Assembly (NCBI RefSeq): GCF_018332715.1
Contig: NZ_BOQP01000052.1
Span: 124,001-188,000, forward strand
Length of the DNA stretch: 64,000 bases
Direction: 5' to 3'
Source: Winogradskya consettensis
GTDB taxonomy: Bacteria; Actinomycetota; Actinomycetes; Mycobacteriales; Micromonosporaceae
The notes beneath the pieces are model-generated. The model was given only the letters and a program-made list of their open reading frames with translations. It was not told the origin of the DNA and ran no database searches. The number at the start of each line of letters is the position of its first letter. Within the stretch, counting starts at the first letter, position 1. Shown piece by piece: positions 16,887 through 23,806 of the stretch. A program made the translations under genes and the position numbers.

Positions 16887-17006
16887 GCGGGCCGCGTTGA
16901 TCGCGGGTCGCGTTGATCGCGGGCCGCGTTGATCGCGGGTCGCGTCGATCGCGGGTCGCGTCGATCGCGGGTCGCGTCGATCGCGGGTCGCGTTGATCGC
17001 GGGTCG
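16887..17006. repeat. 16-bp tandem repeat, 7.5 copies
   Basis: Seven full units of GCGGGTCGCGTYGATC plus a half unit run head to tail. Each holds a GATC, and units differ only at two C/T positions (GGTC/GGCC and GTCG/GTTG). There are no spacers, so it is not a CRISPR. The 16-bp period keeps all three forward frames open and makes a false 16-residue-period protein on the reverse strand. Confidence 0.95.
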
Positions 17007-17382
17007 GCCTCATCCCTGCCGAAGTTCTCGTAGTTCAACCACAGACCGGCCGAGGCCGCGCCGTTCGATGACAGCCAGGCCAGGGCCCGCACCGTTCAAA
17101 CGCAGCGCCACGGGGGCATCGTCGCTCAGCGACAGCCCTACCGAGACCTTCAACGTTCAGCGCCAGCGTTCGCCTCCGCTGCGCCCTTTTCCCTGCTCTG
17201 GATGCGCGCTGAGGTGAGCAGCGCTGCAGGCTGGAGTTGTGACAGTGGGTGGGATGGGCGTTCGATTTCTGTTACACGGGGGCGCCGGGAAGGGGCTGGA
17301 AGTGCGGGGATGTCGATTCGTGTGGGGGTGATCGTGGAGTGTCGCCGTGTGTGGTGGCTTGGGCGTGGCACCATCGCGTGGC

Positions 17383-17766
17383 ATGGGCATCATCATTCGG
17401 CTGGTTGTCACTGCTGTTTCGTTGTGGATAGCTACCCTGGTCGTTGACGGGATCCGGCTTGATACCGACTCAGTGTCCGGGAAGGCTGGGACGCTGCTGG
17501 CCGTTGCGGTGATCTTCGGGATCATCAATGCGGTGCTGCGACCGATCATCAAGACGGTGGGATGCGGGCTCTACGTTCTGACCCTTGGTCTGATCTCGCT
17601 GGTGGTGAACGGGCTGCTGTTCATGCTCACCAGCTGGATCGCGGGTCAGCTCGATCTGCCGTTCCACGTCGACGACTTCTGGCCCAGCGCCGTACTGGGT
17701 GCGCTCATTGTCGGCATTGTCAGCTGGGTGCTCAACATGCTCGTCCCCGACGGCGGCGACGACTGA
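17383..17766 (+). CDS. Phage-holin-family membrane protein (YvlD/PF04020 type)
   Basis: The protein has 127 residues from the ATG at 17383 (MGIIIRLVVTAVSLW). Four hydrophobic segments are evident: 5-20, 35-55 (LLAVAVIFGIINAVLRPIIK), 60-85 (LYVLTLGLISLVVNGLLFML) and 100-122. The motif INAVLRPI and the LTLGL..VNG stretch are hallmarks of the YvlD/phage-holin-4-2 family, small chromosomal membrane proteins that are not normally part of a prophage. The gene is isolated between two repeat-filled non-coding regions and no phage genes are nearby. The real function of this family is not settled. Confidence 0.85.
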   Translation: MGIIIRLVVTAVSLWIATLVVDGIRLDTDSVSGKAGTLLAVAVIFGIINAVLRPIIKTVGCGLYVLTLGLISLVVNGLLFMLTSWIAGQLDLPFHVDDFWPSAVLGALIVGIVSWVLNMLVPDGGDD

Positions 17767-17896
17767 GCGGTCGGCATGCTGTCCGACTGCCCAACCGGAG
17801 GGTCGGTTCGGGAAAGGGCCGCGGTTGGTCCCGGGGGCAGGCTTTACCGTCGGCCAGAGACAGACTCGACGACGCCCCGTGGGAGCACGACGGCGA

Positions 17897-17998
17897 GGTG
17901 AGCCACAAGGCTGGGTGAGACACCGGACTGGGTGAGCCGCAGGGCTCGGTGAGACACCGGGCTGGGTGAGCCGCAGGGCTCGGTGAGACACCGGGCCG
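17897..17998. repeat. 17-bp half-unit tandem repeat, 6 copies
   Basis: Two alternating 17-bp half-units, GGTGAGCCGCAGGGCTC and GGTGAGACACCGGGCTG, make three 34-bp units. All half-units start with GGTGAG. The higher-order alternation shows that a 34-bp dimer was itself amplified. Confidence 0.93.
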
Positions 17999-18213
17999 GC
18001 GCCCGTCGAGCTCCGTGACTGCGCTCAGGGACGCTTGGGCTTCGGGCCGGTCAAGATACTGAGCTCGAGGTCAAGTGCAGTCGGGATCGAGGCCGCGTGC
18101 GGGACCGGATCCAGGCACGTTCGGGATGCAGACCTGGCTCAGCGGCAACCCGGACGAACTCAGGGCCGCTCAGACAGGCAGGCGCAGGCCAGGCAGACGG
18201 GCCCGGGGCCAAG

Positions 18214-18390
18214 CTGACGGGCTCGGGCTCGGGGTAAGACTCAAAGGCTTGGGCTTGGGCCCCGTGTAAGGCTGAGAGGCTCGGGGTCGGGCGTCGGGGG
18301 TCGGGCTGACAGGGTCGGAGGTCGGGGTCGCCGACAGGCTCGGGTCGGGGATCGGGCTGACAGGCTCGGGGTCGGGTGCCGTCGGGCTCA
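18214..18390. repeat. Irregular G-rich repeats
   Basis: Variants of GGCTGACAGGCTCGGGGTCG recur several times with insertions and deletions. The zone is degenerate, so unit length cannot be fixed by eye (roughly 30 bp). Confidence 0.6.
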
Positions 18391-18605
18391 GGGTGGCCGG
18401 AGCTATAGCGCGCCGACGGATTTCGGGCATGATTGTCTTGGAACTGTGATCGGCGGGCGGGTATGCGGCGCCCCAGGACGGGCTTGCCGGCAGCGGGCGA
18501 ATGAGGGACGCGCACGGCGGAAGCGGGTTGGCCCGGTCTGCAGCGGACCGCGCAAACACAGAATTCTCGCCGGCGGCGAGTGCATGCGCGCCGAACAGCC
18601 AGCTG

Positions 18606-18684
18606 ACGCAGGCCGCAGCAGACGCAGGCCGCAGCAGACGCAGGCCGCAGCAGACGCAAGCGCCACCGACGCAGGCCGCAGCAG
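18606..18684. repeat. 16-bp tandem repeat, 4 full copies plus one divergent
   Basis: ACGCAGGCCGCAGCAG occurs three times head to tail, then a divergent 15-bp unit, then a fourth exact copy. The unit length equals that of the array at 16887 although the sequence is unrelated. Confidence 0.9.
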
Positions 18685-18782
18685 ACAGCCTCGGTGTGTG
18701 CTGCGCGGGGGCCGGATGCTGGCTGCGTGAGGTTTGACATAGGCAAGGACCGGTGGGGGTTTCGGCCCTTACGGTGTGGGCT

Positions 18783-19721
18783 ATGGGTGAAGAGCGGCGT
18801 GGATATCTTTACGGGCTCACGGCGTATGTGCTCTGGGGATTTTTCCCGATTTATTTCAAGTTGCTGCAGCCTTCGCCGCCGCTGGAGATCCTGGCGCACC
18901 GGATCGTGTGGTCGGTGGTGTTCATCAGCCTGATTCTGGCGGCCCTGCGGAACTGGCGTTTCCTACCGAAGCTGGTGCGGGACAGGAAGCTTCTGGGTGG
19001 GGTGAGCCTGGCGGCGCTGCTGATCGCGATCAACTGGGCGACCTACATTTACGGCGTCAATTCTGATCGGGTCGTGGAGACCGCGCTGGGCTACTTCATT
19101 ACGCCGTTGCTGCTTGTTGTGCTCGGGGTGACGGTGCAGCGGGAACGGTTGACGATGTGGCAGTGGACGGCTGTGGGGATCGGGGTCGTGGCGGTCGGGG
19201 TGCTGACCGTCGACTACGGGCACCTGCCCTATATCGCGCTGACTCTGGCGGTTAGCTTCGGGTCGTACAGTTTGGTGAAGAAGCGGTTGAAGTTGCCTCC
19301 GGCGGAGGGGTTGTTCGTCGAGTCGGCGGTGCTTGCGGTGCCCGCGCTGGGTTATCTCGTGTGGTTGAACGTTGCCGGCAAGGCGGAGTTCGGGCATGTG
19401 AGCGCCGGGCACACCGTGTTGATGGTGCTTTCCGGGATCGCGACCGCCGTGCCGCTGCTGTTGTTCGCCGCGGCGGCCAATCGGGTGCCGTTGGTCGGGA
19501 TCGGGATTCTGCAGTACGTTGCGCCGATTCTGCAGTTGGCGTGTGGCGTGCTGCTCTTCCATGAACCGTTGCCGGGTCCGCGGCTGGCCGGGTTCGCGCT
19601 GGTGTGGGTCGCCTTGATCATCTTTACGGTCGACGGGTTGAACAGTGCCCGGAGAAGAAGGACAGTGGCCGGCCCCGCGGCCGCCACCGCAGAGCCGGCC
19701 ACCACCCTTCCGCCGCGCTGA
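18783..19721 (+). CDS. rarD: RarD-type EamA permease
   Basis: The protein has 312 residues from the ATG at 18783 (MGEERRGYLYGLTAYVLWG). About ten hydrophobic segments arranged as two EamA repeats are visible. The start matches RarD closely: GLTAYVLWGFFPIYFKLL, then EILAHRIVWS and INWATYIYGVNSDRVVETALGYF in pieces. RarD proteins belong to the drug/metabolite transporter superfamily; the substrate of RarD itself is unknown. The tail is Ala/Thr/Pro-rich and cytoplasmic. The coding strand is G/T-rich in third positions, unlike most genes of the window. It is convergent with the anti-sigma gene. Confidence 0.93.
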   Translation: MGEERRGYLYGLTAYVLWGFFPIYFKLLQPSPPLEILAHRIVWSVVFISLILAALRNWRFLPKLVRDRKLLGGVSLAALLIAINWATYIYGVNSDRVVETALGYFITPLLLVVLGVTVQRERLTMWQWTAVGIGVVAVGVLTVDYGHLPYIALTLAVSFGSYSLVKKRLKLPPAEGLFVESAVLAVPALGYLVWLNVAGKAEFGHVSAGHTVLMVLSGIATAVPLLLFAAAANRVPLVGIGILQYVAPILQLACGVLLFHEPLPGPRLAGFALVWVALIIFTVDGLNSARRRRTVAGPAAATAEPATTLPPR

Positions 19722-19742
19722 CCCGCCTCACTGAGAAGCAGG

Positions 19743-20444
19743 TCAGGGGACGTCGTACGCCAGCAGTTCCCGTCCGTCGTTACGCACCAGCGCCAAGCGG
19801 GAGAGAACCCCGTCGGTGAAGTGCGTGAAGCCGGACATGCTGACTTCTTTACCGGGCGCTGCGGTCCACGAGCCGAGCTGTTCGCTCTCCTCGTCCGGGC
19901 CGTAGGCCATCAGGCGAATTGTGTACGGCTCGGAGTCCGCGTCACCCCGGTTGTACGCGCAGATGAGGTTGACCCGCGTCCCGCCTTGCGCCCCGGCGAG
20001 GTTGAGCTGGGCGGAAACCTGCACCCGCTCGTTGTCGGGGGTCATGGCGATGGTCGGCCCCGCCGTGTCGCCGTCCGGTGTGCTGCTGCGACCCATGACG
20101 AACACCGCGCCGATGCCGACGACCAGGGCGAGACAGGCAGCGGCGAGTGCGGTGCCCATGACCCGCCAGCGGATTCGTTTGCGTTCCTGGCGGCGGGTGG
20201 TCTGCACGGCGGAGACCAGGTCCGGCGAGGTCGTGCGGCGCCGGGGGATCGGCGGCGGCGCGGTCAGCCGTTCGAAGTCGGCCGGGTCGAGACGGCCGAG
20301 CAGGCCGGGCAGGACCGCGATCTCGGCGACCGCCTCGCGGCAGAAGGAGCAGGTCGCGAGGTGCCGCTCGTATGCCATGCGCTCGGCCGGGGCGAGGGCG
20401 CCCAGGACGTACGCTCCGTCGTCATGTTCGTGGTCGCATCTCAT
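19743..20444 (-). CDS. Anti-sigma factor with ZAS zinc motif (RskA-like)
   Basis: The protein has 233 residues. The N-terminal anti-sigma domain contains H28-x3-C32-x2-C35 (ERHLATCSFCREA), the zinc-binding ZAS motif. A single transmembrane helix lies around residues 95-115 (ALAAACLALVVGIGAVFVMG), followed by an outer C-terminal beta domain similar to RskA. It should hold the sigma factor encoded just upstream at the membrane and release it on regulated proteolysis. Its ATG overlaps the sigma stop codon (ATGA), so the two are translationally coupled. Confidence 0.93.
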   Translation of the reverse strand: MRCDHEHDDGAYVLGALAPAERMAYERHLATCSFCREAVAEIAVLPGLLGRLDPADFERLTAPPPIPRRRTTSPDLVSAVQTTRRQERKRIRWRVMGTALAAACLALVVGIGAVFVMGRSSTPDGDTAGPTIAMTPDNERVQVSAQLNLAGAQGGTRVNLICAYNRGDADSEPYTIRLMAYGPDEESEQLGSWTAAPGKEVSMSGFTHFTDGVLSRLALVRNDGRELLAYDVP

Positions 20445-20956
20445 CCCGTCACCCCCATCTCGTCCAGAACCATGCGCAGCGAGCGCAGGGCATAGTGCGT
20501 GCGTGATTTGACCGTGCCCGCCGGCACGCCCAGCAGCGCGGCTGTCTCAGCGACCGAGCGCCCCTGGTAGAAGCACTCGACGAGGACCTCGCGATGGGTT
20601 TCCGAGAGCCGTCCCAGCGCTTCGGCGACCGTCCAGGCCTCCACCGCCCGGTCCGCCTCGTCCGCACTGGGCGGAGGCTCGGGAATCATGTCCGTGACCA
20701 CCTCGCCGACCCGTACCGACCGGCGTCGCCAGGCGTCGATAGCCAGGTTCCGCGCGGTGGTGAACAGCCATGACCGCACCGTGCCCCGCTCGAGGTCCAG
20801 CGATTCCGGATTTCGCCAGGCTCTCAGCAGGGTTTCCTGGACGAGGTCCTCGGCGCGTTGCCGGTCGCCGCCGGAAAGGCGTACGGCATGGGCGTAGAGG
20901 GCATCCCCGTGCTCGTCCTGAAGCGCGCGCAGCAGCTCGGCGTCCTGATCTTCCAA
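20441..20956 (-). CDS. ECF RNA polymerase sigma factor (SigK/SigL-like)
   Basis: The protein has 171 residues and starts at a TTG at 20956 (EDQDAELLRALQDEHGDALY). Region 2 is clear (AEDLVQETLLRAWRNPESLD, then FTTARNLAIDAWRRR) and region 4 has the helix-turn-helix RSVAETAALLGVPAGTVKSR. No extra domain is present, so this is a minimal ECF factor with a cognate anti-sigma factor encoded downstream in an ATGA overlap. A candidate ECF promoter lies at 20990-21017, suggesting autoregulation. Confidence 0.95.
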   Translation of the reverse strand: MEDQDAELLRALQDEHGDALYAHAVRLSGGDRQRAEDLVQETLLRAWRNPESLDLERGTVRSWLFTTARNLAIDAWRRRSVRVGEVVTDMIPEPPPSADEADRAVEAWTVAEALGRLSETHREVLVECFYQGRSVAETAALLGVPAGTVKSRTHYALRSLRMVLDEMGVTG

Positions 20957-20989
20957 GCCTGCCGACCTCCCTCGCGTCTCCCATCCAGT

Positions 20990-21017
20990 CTTACGGCCGG
21001 GGGACGCGGGTGGTTCA
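20990..21017 (-). promoter_or_regulatory. Candidate ECF-type promoter of the sigma/anti-sigma operon
   Basis: On the minus strand TGAACC (-35) is followed by 16 bp and CGTAAG (-10), the AAC...CGT arrangement typical of ECF promoters. The predicted transcript would start about 25-30 nt before the TTG codon and includes a GGGAGG ribosome site. Autoregulation is inferred from this match. Confidence 0.5.
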
Positions 21018-21021
21018 ACGC

Positions 21022-21816
21022 TCAGGCTGTCGCAGCGTCACCAGTTGACAACGCCTCAGCCACATTCCGGGCAGCGGCCGTCAGTTTGGCACGTACCACT
21101 CGCGCGGAAGTGAGCATTTCCGCTGCTGGGAGCGAGCAGGAGAGCACGAGCCTGCGTTCCATGTCACGGTCGGAGATGACGTTCACGGCGGCGCCGGCGA
21201 GGCCTTGGCGCCACTGGCCCATCTCGAGCTGCATGCCGCGCCGCTCACCGGCGGCCAGGTCGGCCTCAAGCGCTTCGGGCGTGATCAGCGTTGCCGGGGT
21301 GAAGGCCCGCATGCCCCAGTCGCGCAGGTATCGGGCGCGCTGGTCGGCGGTGAGGGTGGCGAGCAGTGCCTTGCCCAGCGCGGTGGCGTGGCCGCCCTCG
21401 TCGAAGCCGGGAACCATGTCGTCCATGAACGGCGAGCGCGGGCCCTCGGCGGAGGCGGTCACGGCGATGCGCCCGCCGACGAACCGGCCGAGGAAGTGGC
21501 TGTAGCCGGTGTCGACCGCCGCGCGGCGCAGCGCTTCGCCGACGGTGGGCGGGCCGCGGAACGCGGAGACCAGCTCGCGATAACGGTCTGCGATCTCCAG
21601 GCCGACTATGTACGTGCCGTCCTCACGGCGGATCACGTAGCCCTCATAGGCGAGAGTGCGGACAAGGTGATACGTCGTCGCCACGGTCAATTCGCACCGT
21701 CGAGCGATCTGTTTCACAGTTAGTCCGCGCGGAGCCCGCCCCACCGATTCGAGTACGCGCAAAGCGCGTGACACGCTCCGGATGAGATCTGACGGCTCCG
21801 CCAGGGGGTCGCGCAC
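21022..21816 (-). CDS. IclR-family transcriptional regulator
   Basis: The protein has 264 residues. The winged helix at residues 12-80 (SVSRALRVLESVGRAPRGL, then QIARRCELTVATTYHLVRTL) is typical of IclR. The C-terminal effector domain contains GHATALGKALLATL, a well-conserved IclR segment. IclR proteins control catabolic or transport genes from divergent promoters. The divergent neighbour is a decayed MFS transporter gene, so the regulator may have lost its local target. A near-palindrome, CTTCC-CC-GGAAG (21857-21868), lies in the shared promoter region. Confidence 0.93.
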   Translation of the reverse strand: MRDPLAEPSDLIRSVSRALRVLESVGRAPRGLTVKQIARRCELTVATTYHLVRTLAYEGYVIRREDGTYIVGLEIADRYRELVSAFRGPPTVGEALRRAAVDTGYSHFLGRFVGGRIAVTASAEGPRSPFMDDMVPGFDEGGHATALGKALLATLTADQRARYLRDWGMRAFTPATLITPEALEADLAAGERRGMQLEMGQWRQGLAGAAVNVISDRDMERRLVLSCSLPAAEMLTSARVVRAKLTAAARNVAEALSTGDAATA

Positions 21817-21856
21817 AGCTACCTCCGACGCCGGGGACTTACACCATATGAATAAT

Positions 21857-21868
21857 CTTCCCCGGAAG
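21857..21868. promoter_or_regulatory. Possible IclR operator
   Basis: CTTCC and GGAAG arms around CC lie 41 bp upstream of the IclR start, between it and the divergent MFS remnant. Position suits an IclR operator; the short arms make this weak. Confidence 0.25.
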
Positions 21869-21966
21869 GAATGCCTGACGCCTGTCGATCATGCTCGATC
21901 TCTACGGCACGTGTGGTTGTTAGCACTCACCGTCCAGGAAGACCGGGCGCGGGCCTGCCCTCGCCA

Positions 21967-22440
21967 GTGCTGATCGACTCTGCCATCTCGCCCTCTGACA
22001 AGGCCGCGACCAGCAGTAACAGGATCCGGCCCAGGCGGGCTGCCGACAGCGCCCTTACCACGACCATCGCCTGCTCCGTCCCGGTGTTTCTCATCGGGGG
22101 ACTCGCAGTACAGACCGACGACGAATTGAAATTCTCGCCGGCGGGGCTCGGACTCGCCGTTCCCGCGTACTTCGGAGCCGGCGCGCTCGCCTCCGTACCT
22201 ATCACGATCGCGGCCGCGACCCGGTCACTGTGGACACTCATCGCAATCCTGGCCCGTCATGGCATTGACCGTCGGATGGCGGTGGGCTTTCGTGGCGGCT
22301 GCAGCGGCCCGCTGAGCCTCGGAGCGGTCGCATCCGGCGCGGGCCACCCCACTATGTGGACGGTTGCGGCAGAGGCGATGCTAGGGGCCGCAGCGCTGAT
22401 GGTGGTCGGCAGCCGGATGCTGCGAAACCGCAGGGGCTAG
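21967..22440 (+). pseudogene. MFS transporter remnant with internal deletion and frameshift
   Basis: The open frame keeps the first MFS helices (ALTTTIACSVPVFLIGGLAV, then GLGLAVPAYFGAGALASVPI) and the last one (MWTVAAEAMLGAAALMVVG), but the several hundred residues between are missing. Around 22255-22310 the MFS-like peptide VMALTVGWRWAFVAAAAA is readable only in another frame, which ends at a TGA, so a frameshift accompanies the deletion. A full MFS protein has about 400 residues; only about 157 codons remain. It is divergent from the IclR regulator. Its stop overlaps the stop of the convergent polyprenyl synthase. Confidence 0.8.
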
Positions 22441-23453
22441 CTCGTGCGGTCGGCGATGAAGTTGCAGAGGGCTTCCATCGCGCGGCGGGGCGGGCTGTCC
22501 GGCAGCGGCGCGAGGCAGGCGCGGGCCTCTTCGGCGTAACTGCGGACCGTCTCGCGGGCCCGCTTCATCGCCGCGGACTCCCGCAGCAGGGCGAGGGCCT
22601 CGGCGTGCAGCGCGTCGTCGACCAGCGGCCCGGAGCCGAGGAGCTCGCGCAGGCGCACCGCGGAGGCGTCGGCGTCCTCGTCGGCCAGGGCGTAGAGCAC
22701 CGGCAGGGTCGGCACGCCCTCGCGCAGGTCGGTGCCGGGGGTCTTGCCCGACTGCACCGATTCCGACGCGATGTCGAGCAGGTCGTCGGAGAGCTGGAAC
22801 GCGACGCCGATCGTCTCGCCGTAACCCGCGAGGGCCTCGACGTGCTCGGTGGACGCCCCGGAGAACATGCCGCCGTAGCGCGCGGACGTCGACATCAGCG
22901 AGGCGGTCTTCTCCGCGATGACGAACAGGTAGTGCTCGATGGGGTCGGTGCCCCGCGGCCCCACCGTCTCGGCGATCTGACCGTGCACGAGCCGCGAGAA
23001 CGTCTGTGCCTGCAGCCGGACCGCTTCCAGACCCAGCGTGGCGGCGATGTCCGCGGCGCGGGCGAACAGGAAGTCGCCGACCAGGATCGCCACGGAATTG
23101 TCCCAGCGGGCGTTCGCGCTGGGCGCCCCGCGCCGCACGTCGGCCTCGTCCATGACGTCGTCGTGGTAGAGCGTGGCGAGATGGGTGAGCTCCACGACGA
23201 GCGCGGCCGGCACGATCTCGGCCCGCTGCGGGTCACCGAACTGCGCCGACAGCGCCAGGATCAGCGGCCGGAACCGCTTCCCGCCGGCGTCCATCAGGTG
23301 CCGCGACGCCTCGGCGATCAGCGGATCGGCGGAGGTCACGTTCTTACGCAGCGCTTCCTCCACCACGGCCAGCGTCGCGGTGACCGACGCGTCGACCTGC
23401 GGGTCGATGTCGATGCCGAACGACGTCAGCGCTGTGTCAGGGGTGCTCACCAC
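22437..23453 (-). CDS. Polyprenyl diphosphate synthase (menaquinone side chain)
   Basis: The protein is 338 residues from GTG 23453 (a second GTG follows directly). Both aspartate-rich motifs are intact: DDVMD at residues 98-102 and DDLLD at 223-227, which bind the Mg-diphosphates. The residue five before the first motif is Ala93, a small residue as in long-chain enzymes. It should elongate farnesyl or geranylgeranyl diphosphate to the long prenyl tail of menaquinone. The family includes GrcC, HepT and IspB; which chain length is made cannot be read from sequence. Its nearness to complex I and menaquinone genes supports this role. Confidence 0.93.
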   Translation of the reverse strand: MVSTPDTALTSFGIDIDPQVDASVTATLAVVEEALRKNVTSADPLIAEASRHLMDAGGKRFRPLILALSAQFGDPQRAEIVPAALVVELTHLATLYHDDVMDEADVRRGAPSANARWDNSVAILVGDFLFARAADIAATLGLEAVRLQAQTFSRLVHGQIAETVGPRGTDPIEHYLFVIAEKTASLMSTSARYGGMFSGASTEHVEALAGYGETIGVAFQLSDDLLDIASESVQSGKTPGTDLREGVPTLPVLYALADEDADASAVRLRELLGSGPLVDDALHAEALALLRESAAMKRARETVRSYAEEARACLAPLPDSPPRRAMEALCNFIADRTS

Positions 23454-23791
23454 AGTTTCACGATGCCATACCGGTCCGGCATCAGCAGGGCCAGGGGGGT
23501 GAAGATCAAAATCAGTCTTGAAGTACGCCCGACCCCAAGCTGGCCGCCCTCCCCCGCGAGGTCCTGCCGGGTTGCGCCTTTGCCGCGTCCGCCGGGCTCA
23601 GCTGCCGTCCCGGCTGCCCGTGATGGAAAACGGACAGGCCCCGGCACGATGCCGAGGCCTGTCCAAACAAAGCGCTATATGACAGTTATCTGACGAACTG
23701 GGCCGGCGCACCGCACGAACGCGGCCTGCCCAACTTGACGCCGGGCCTGCCCTACCGCACGCCGACCTGCCCTACCTGACGCCGACCTGCC
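23454..23791. other. Intergenic region between nuoN and the prenyl synthase, 338 bp
   Basis: No gene is supported. From right to left on the minus strand it holds a 20-bp repeat array abutting the nuoN stop, the nuo terminator hairpin (23632-23664), and the upstream region of the polyprenyl synthase gene. Confidence 0.75.
23632..23664 (-). terminator. Terminator of the nuo operon
   Basis: GGACAGGCC and GGCCTGTCC enclose a further CGGCA/TGCCG stem, giving about 14 paired bases. On the minus strand it is followed by CGTTTTCC. It lies about 130 bp after the nuoN stop, beyond the 20-bp repeats. Confidence 0.8.
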
Positions 23792-23806
23792 CTACCGCAC
23801 GAACTG
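23726..23806. repeat. 20-bp tandem repeat, 4 copies, covering the nuoN stop codon
   Basis: Units CTGCCCAACTTGACGCCGGG, CTGCCCTACCGCACGCCGAC, CTGCCCTACCTGACGCCGAC and CTGCCCTACCGCACGAACTG lie head to tail, with one extra base after the first. The last copy contains the nuoN stop codon and last codons; the two middle copies repeat the stop-codon context (CTA on the top strand). Confidence 0.93.

Larger units (their letters stand above)
16428..17382. other. Non-coding region rich in short tandem arrays, 955 bp
   Basis: No convincing gene is present. Long open frames here come from low-complexity repeats. The region holds a 19-20-bp array (16560-16637), a 16-bp array (16887-17006) and then ordinary sequence leading to the holin-like gene. 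The top strand turns abruptly from C/A-rich in eccE to G/T-rich from about 16490. Confidence 0.75.
17767..18782. other. Non-coding region with several tandem arrays, 1.0 kb
   Basis: No credible gene is seen. The stretch carries a 17-bp array (17897-17998), an irregular G-rich repeat zone (about 18214-18390) and a second 16-bp-period array (18606-18684) before rarD. The promoter of rarD must lie in the last hundred bases, but I see no convincing boxes. Confidence 0.7.

Noticed and set aside
16887-17006. CRISPR array
   Set aside because: Units are directly adjacent with no spacers and no cas genes are present.
16345-17092. Reverse-strand frames with a regular 16-residue period (DPRSTRPAI and similar)
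   Set aside because: A 16-bp DNA repeat read in triplets gives a 16-residue period in any open frame. There is no ribosome site or coding bias.
17383-17766. Prophage holin
   Set aside because: The YvlD-type family is chromosomal in many bacteria and there are no other phage genes in the window.
16428-18782. Chromosome partition (parS) or replication origin
   Set aside because: No parS-like TGTTTCACGTGAAACA sequence, no DnaA-box cluster and no dnaA, dnaN or par genes nearby.
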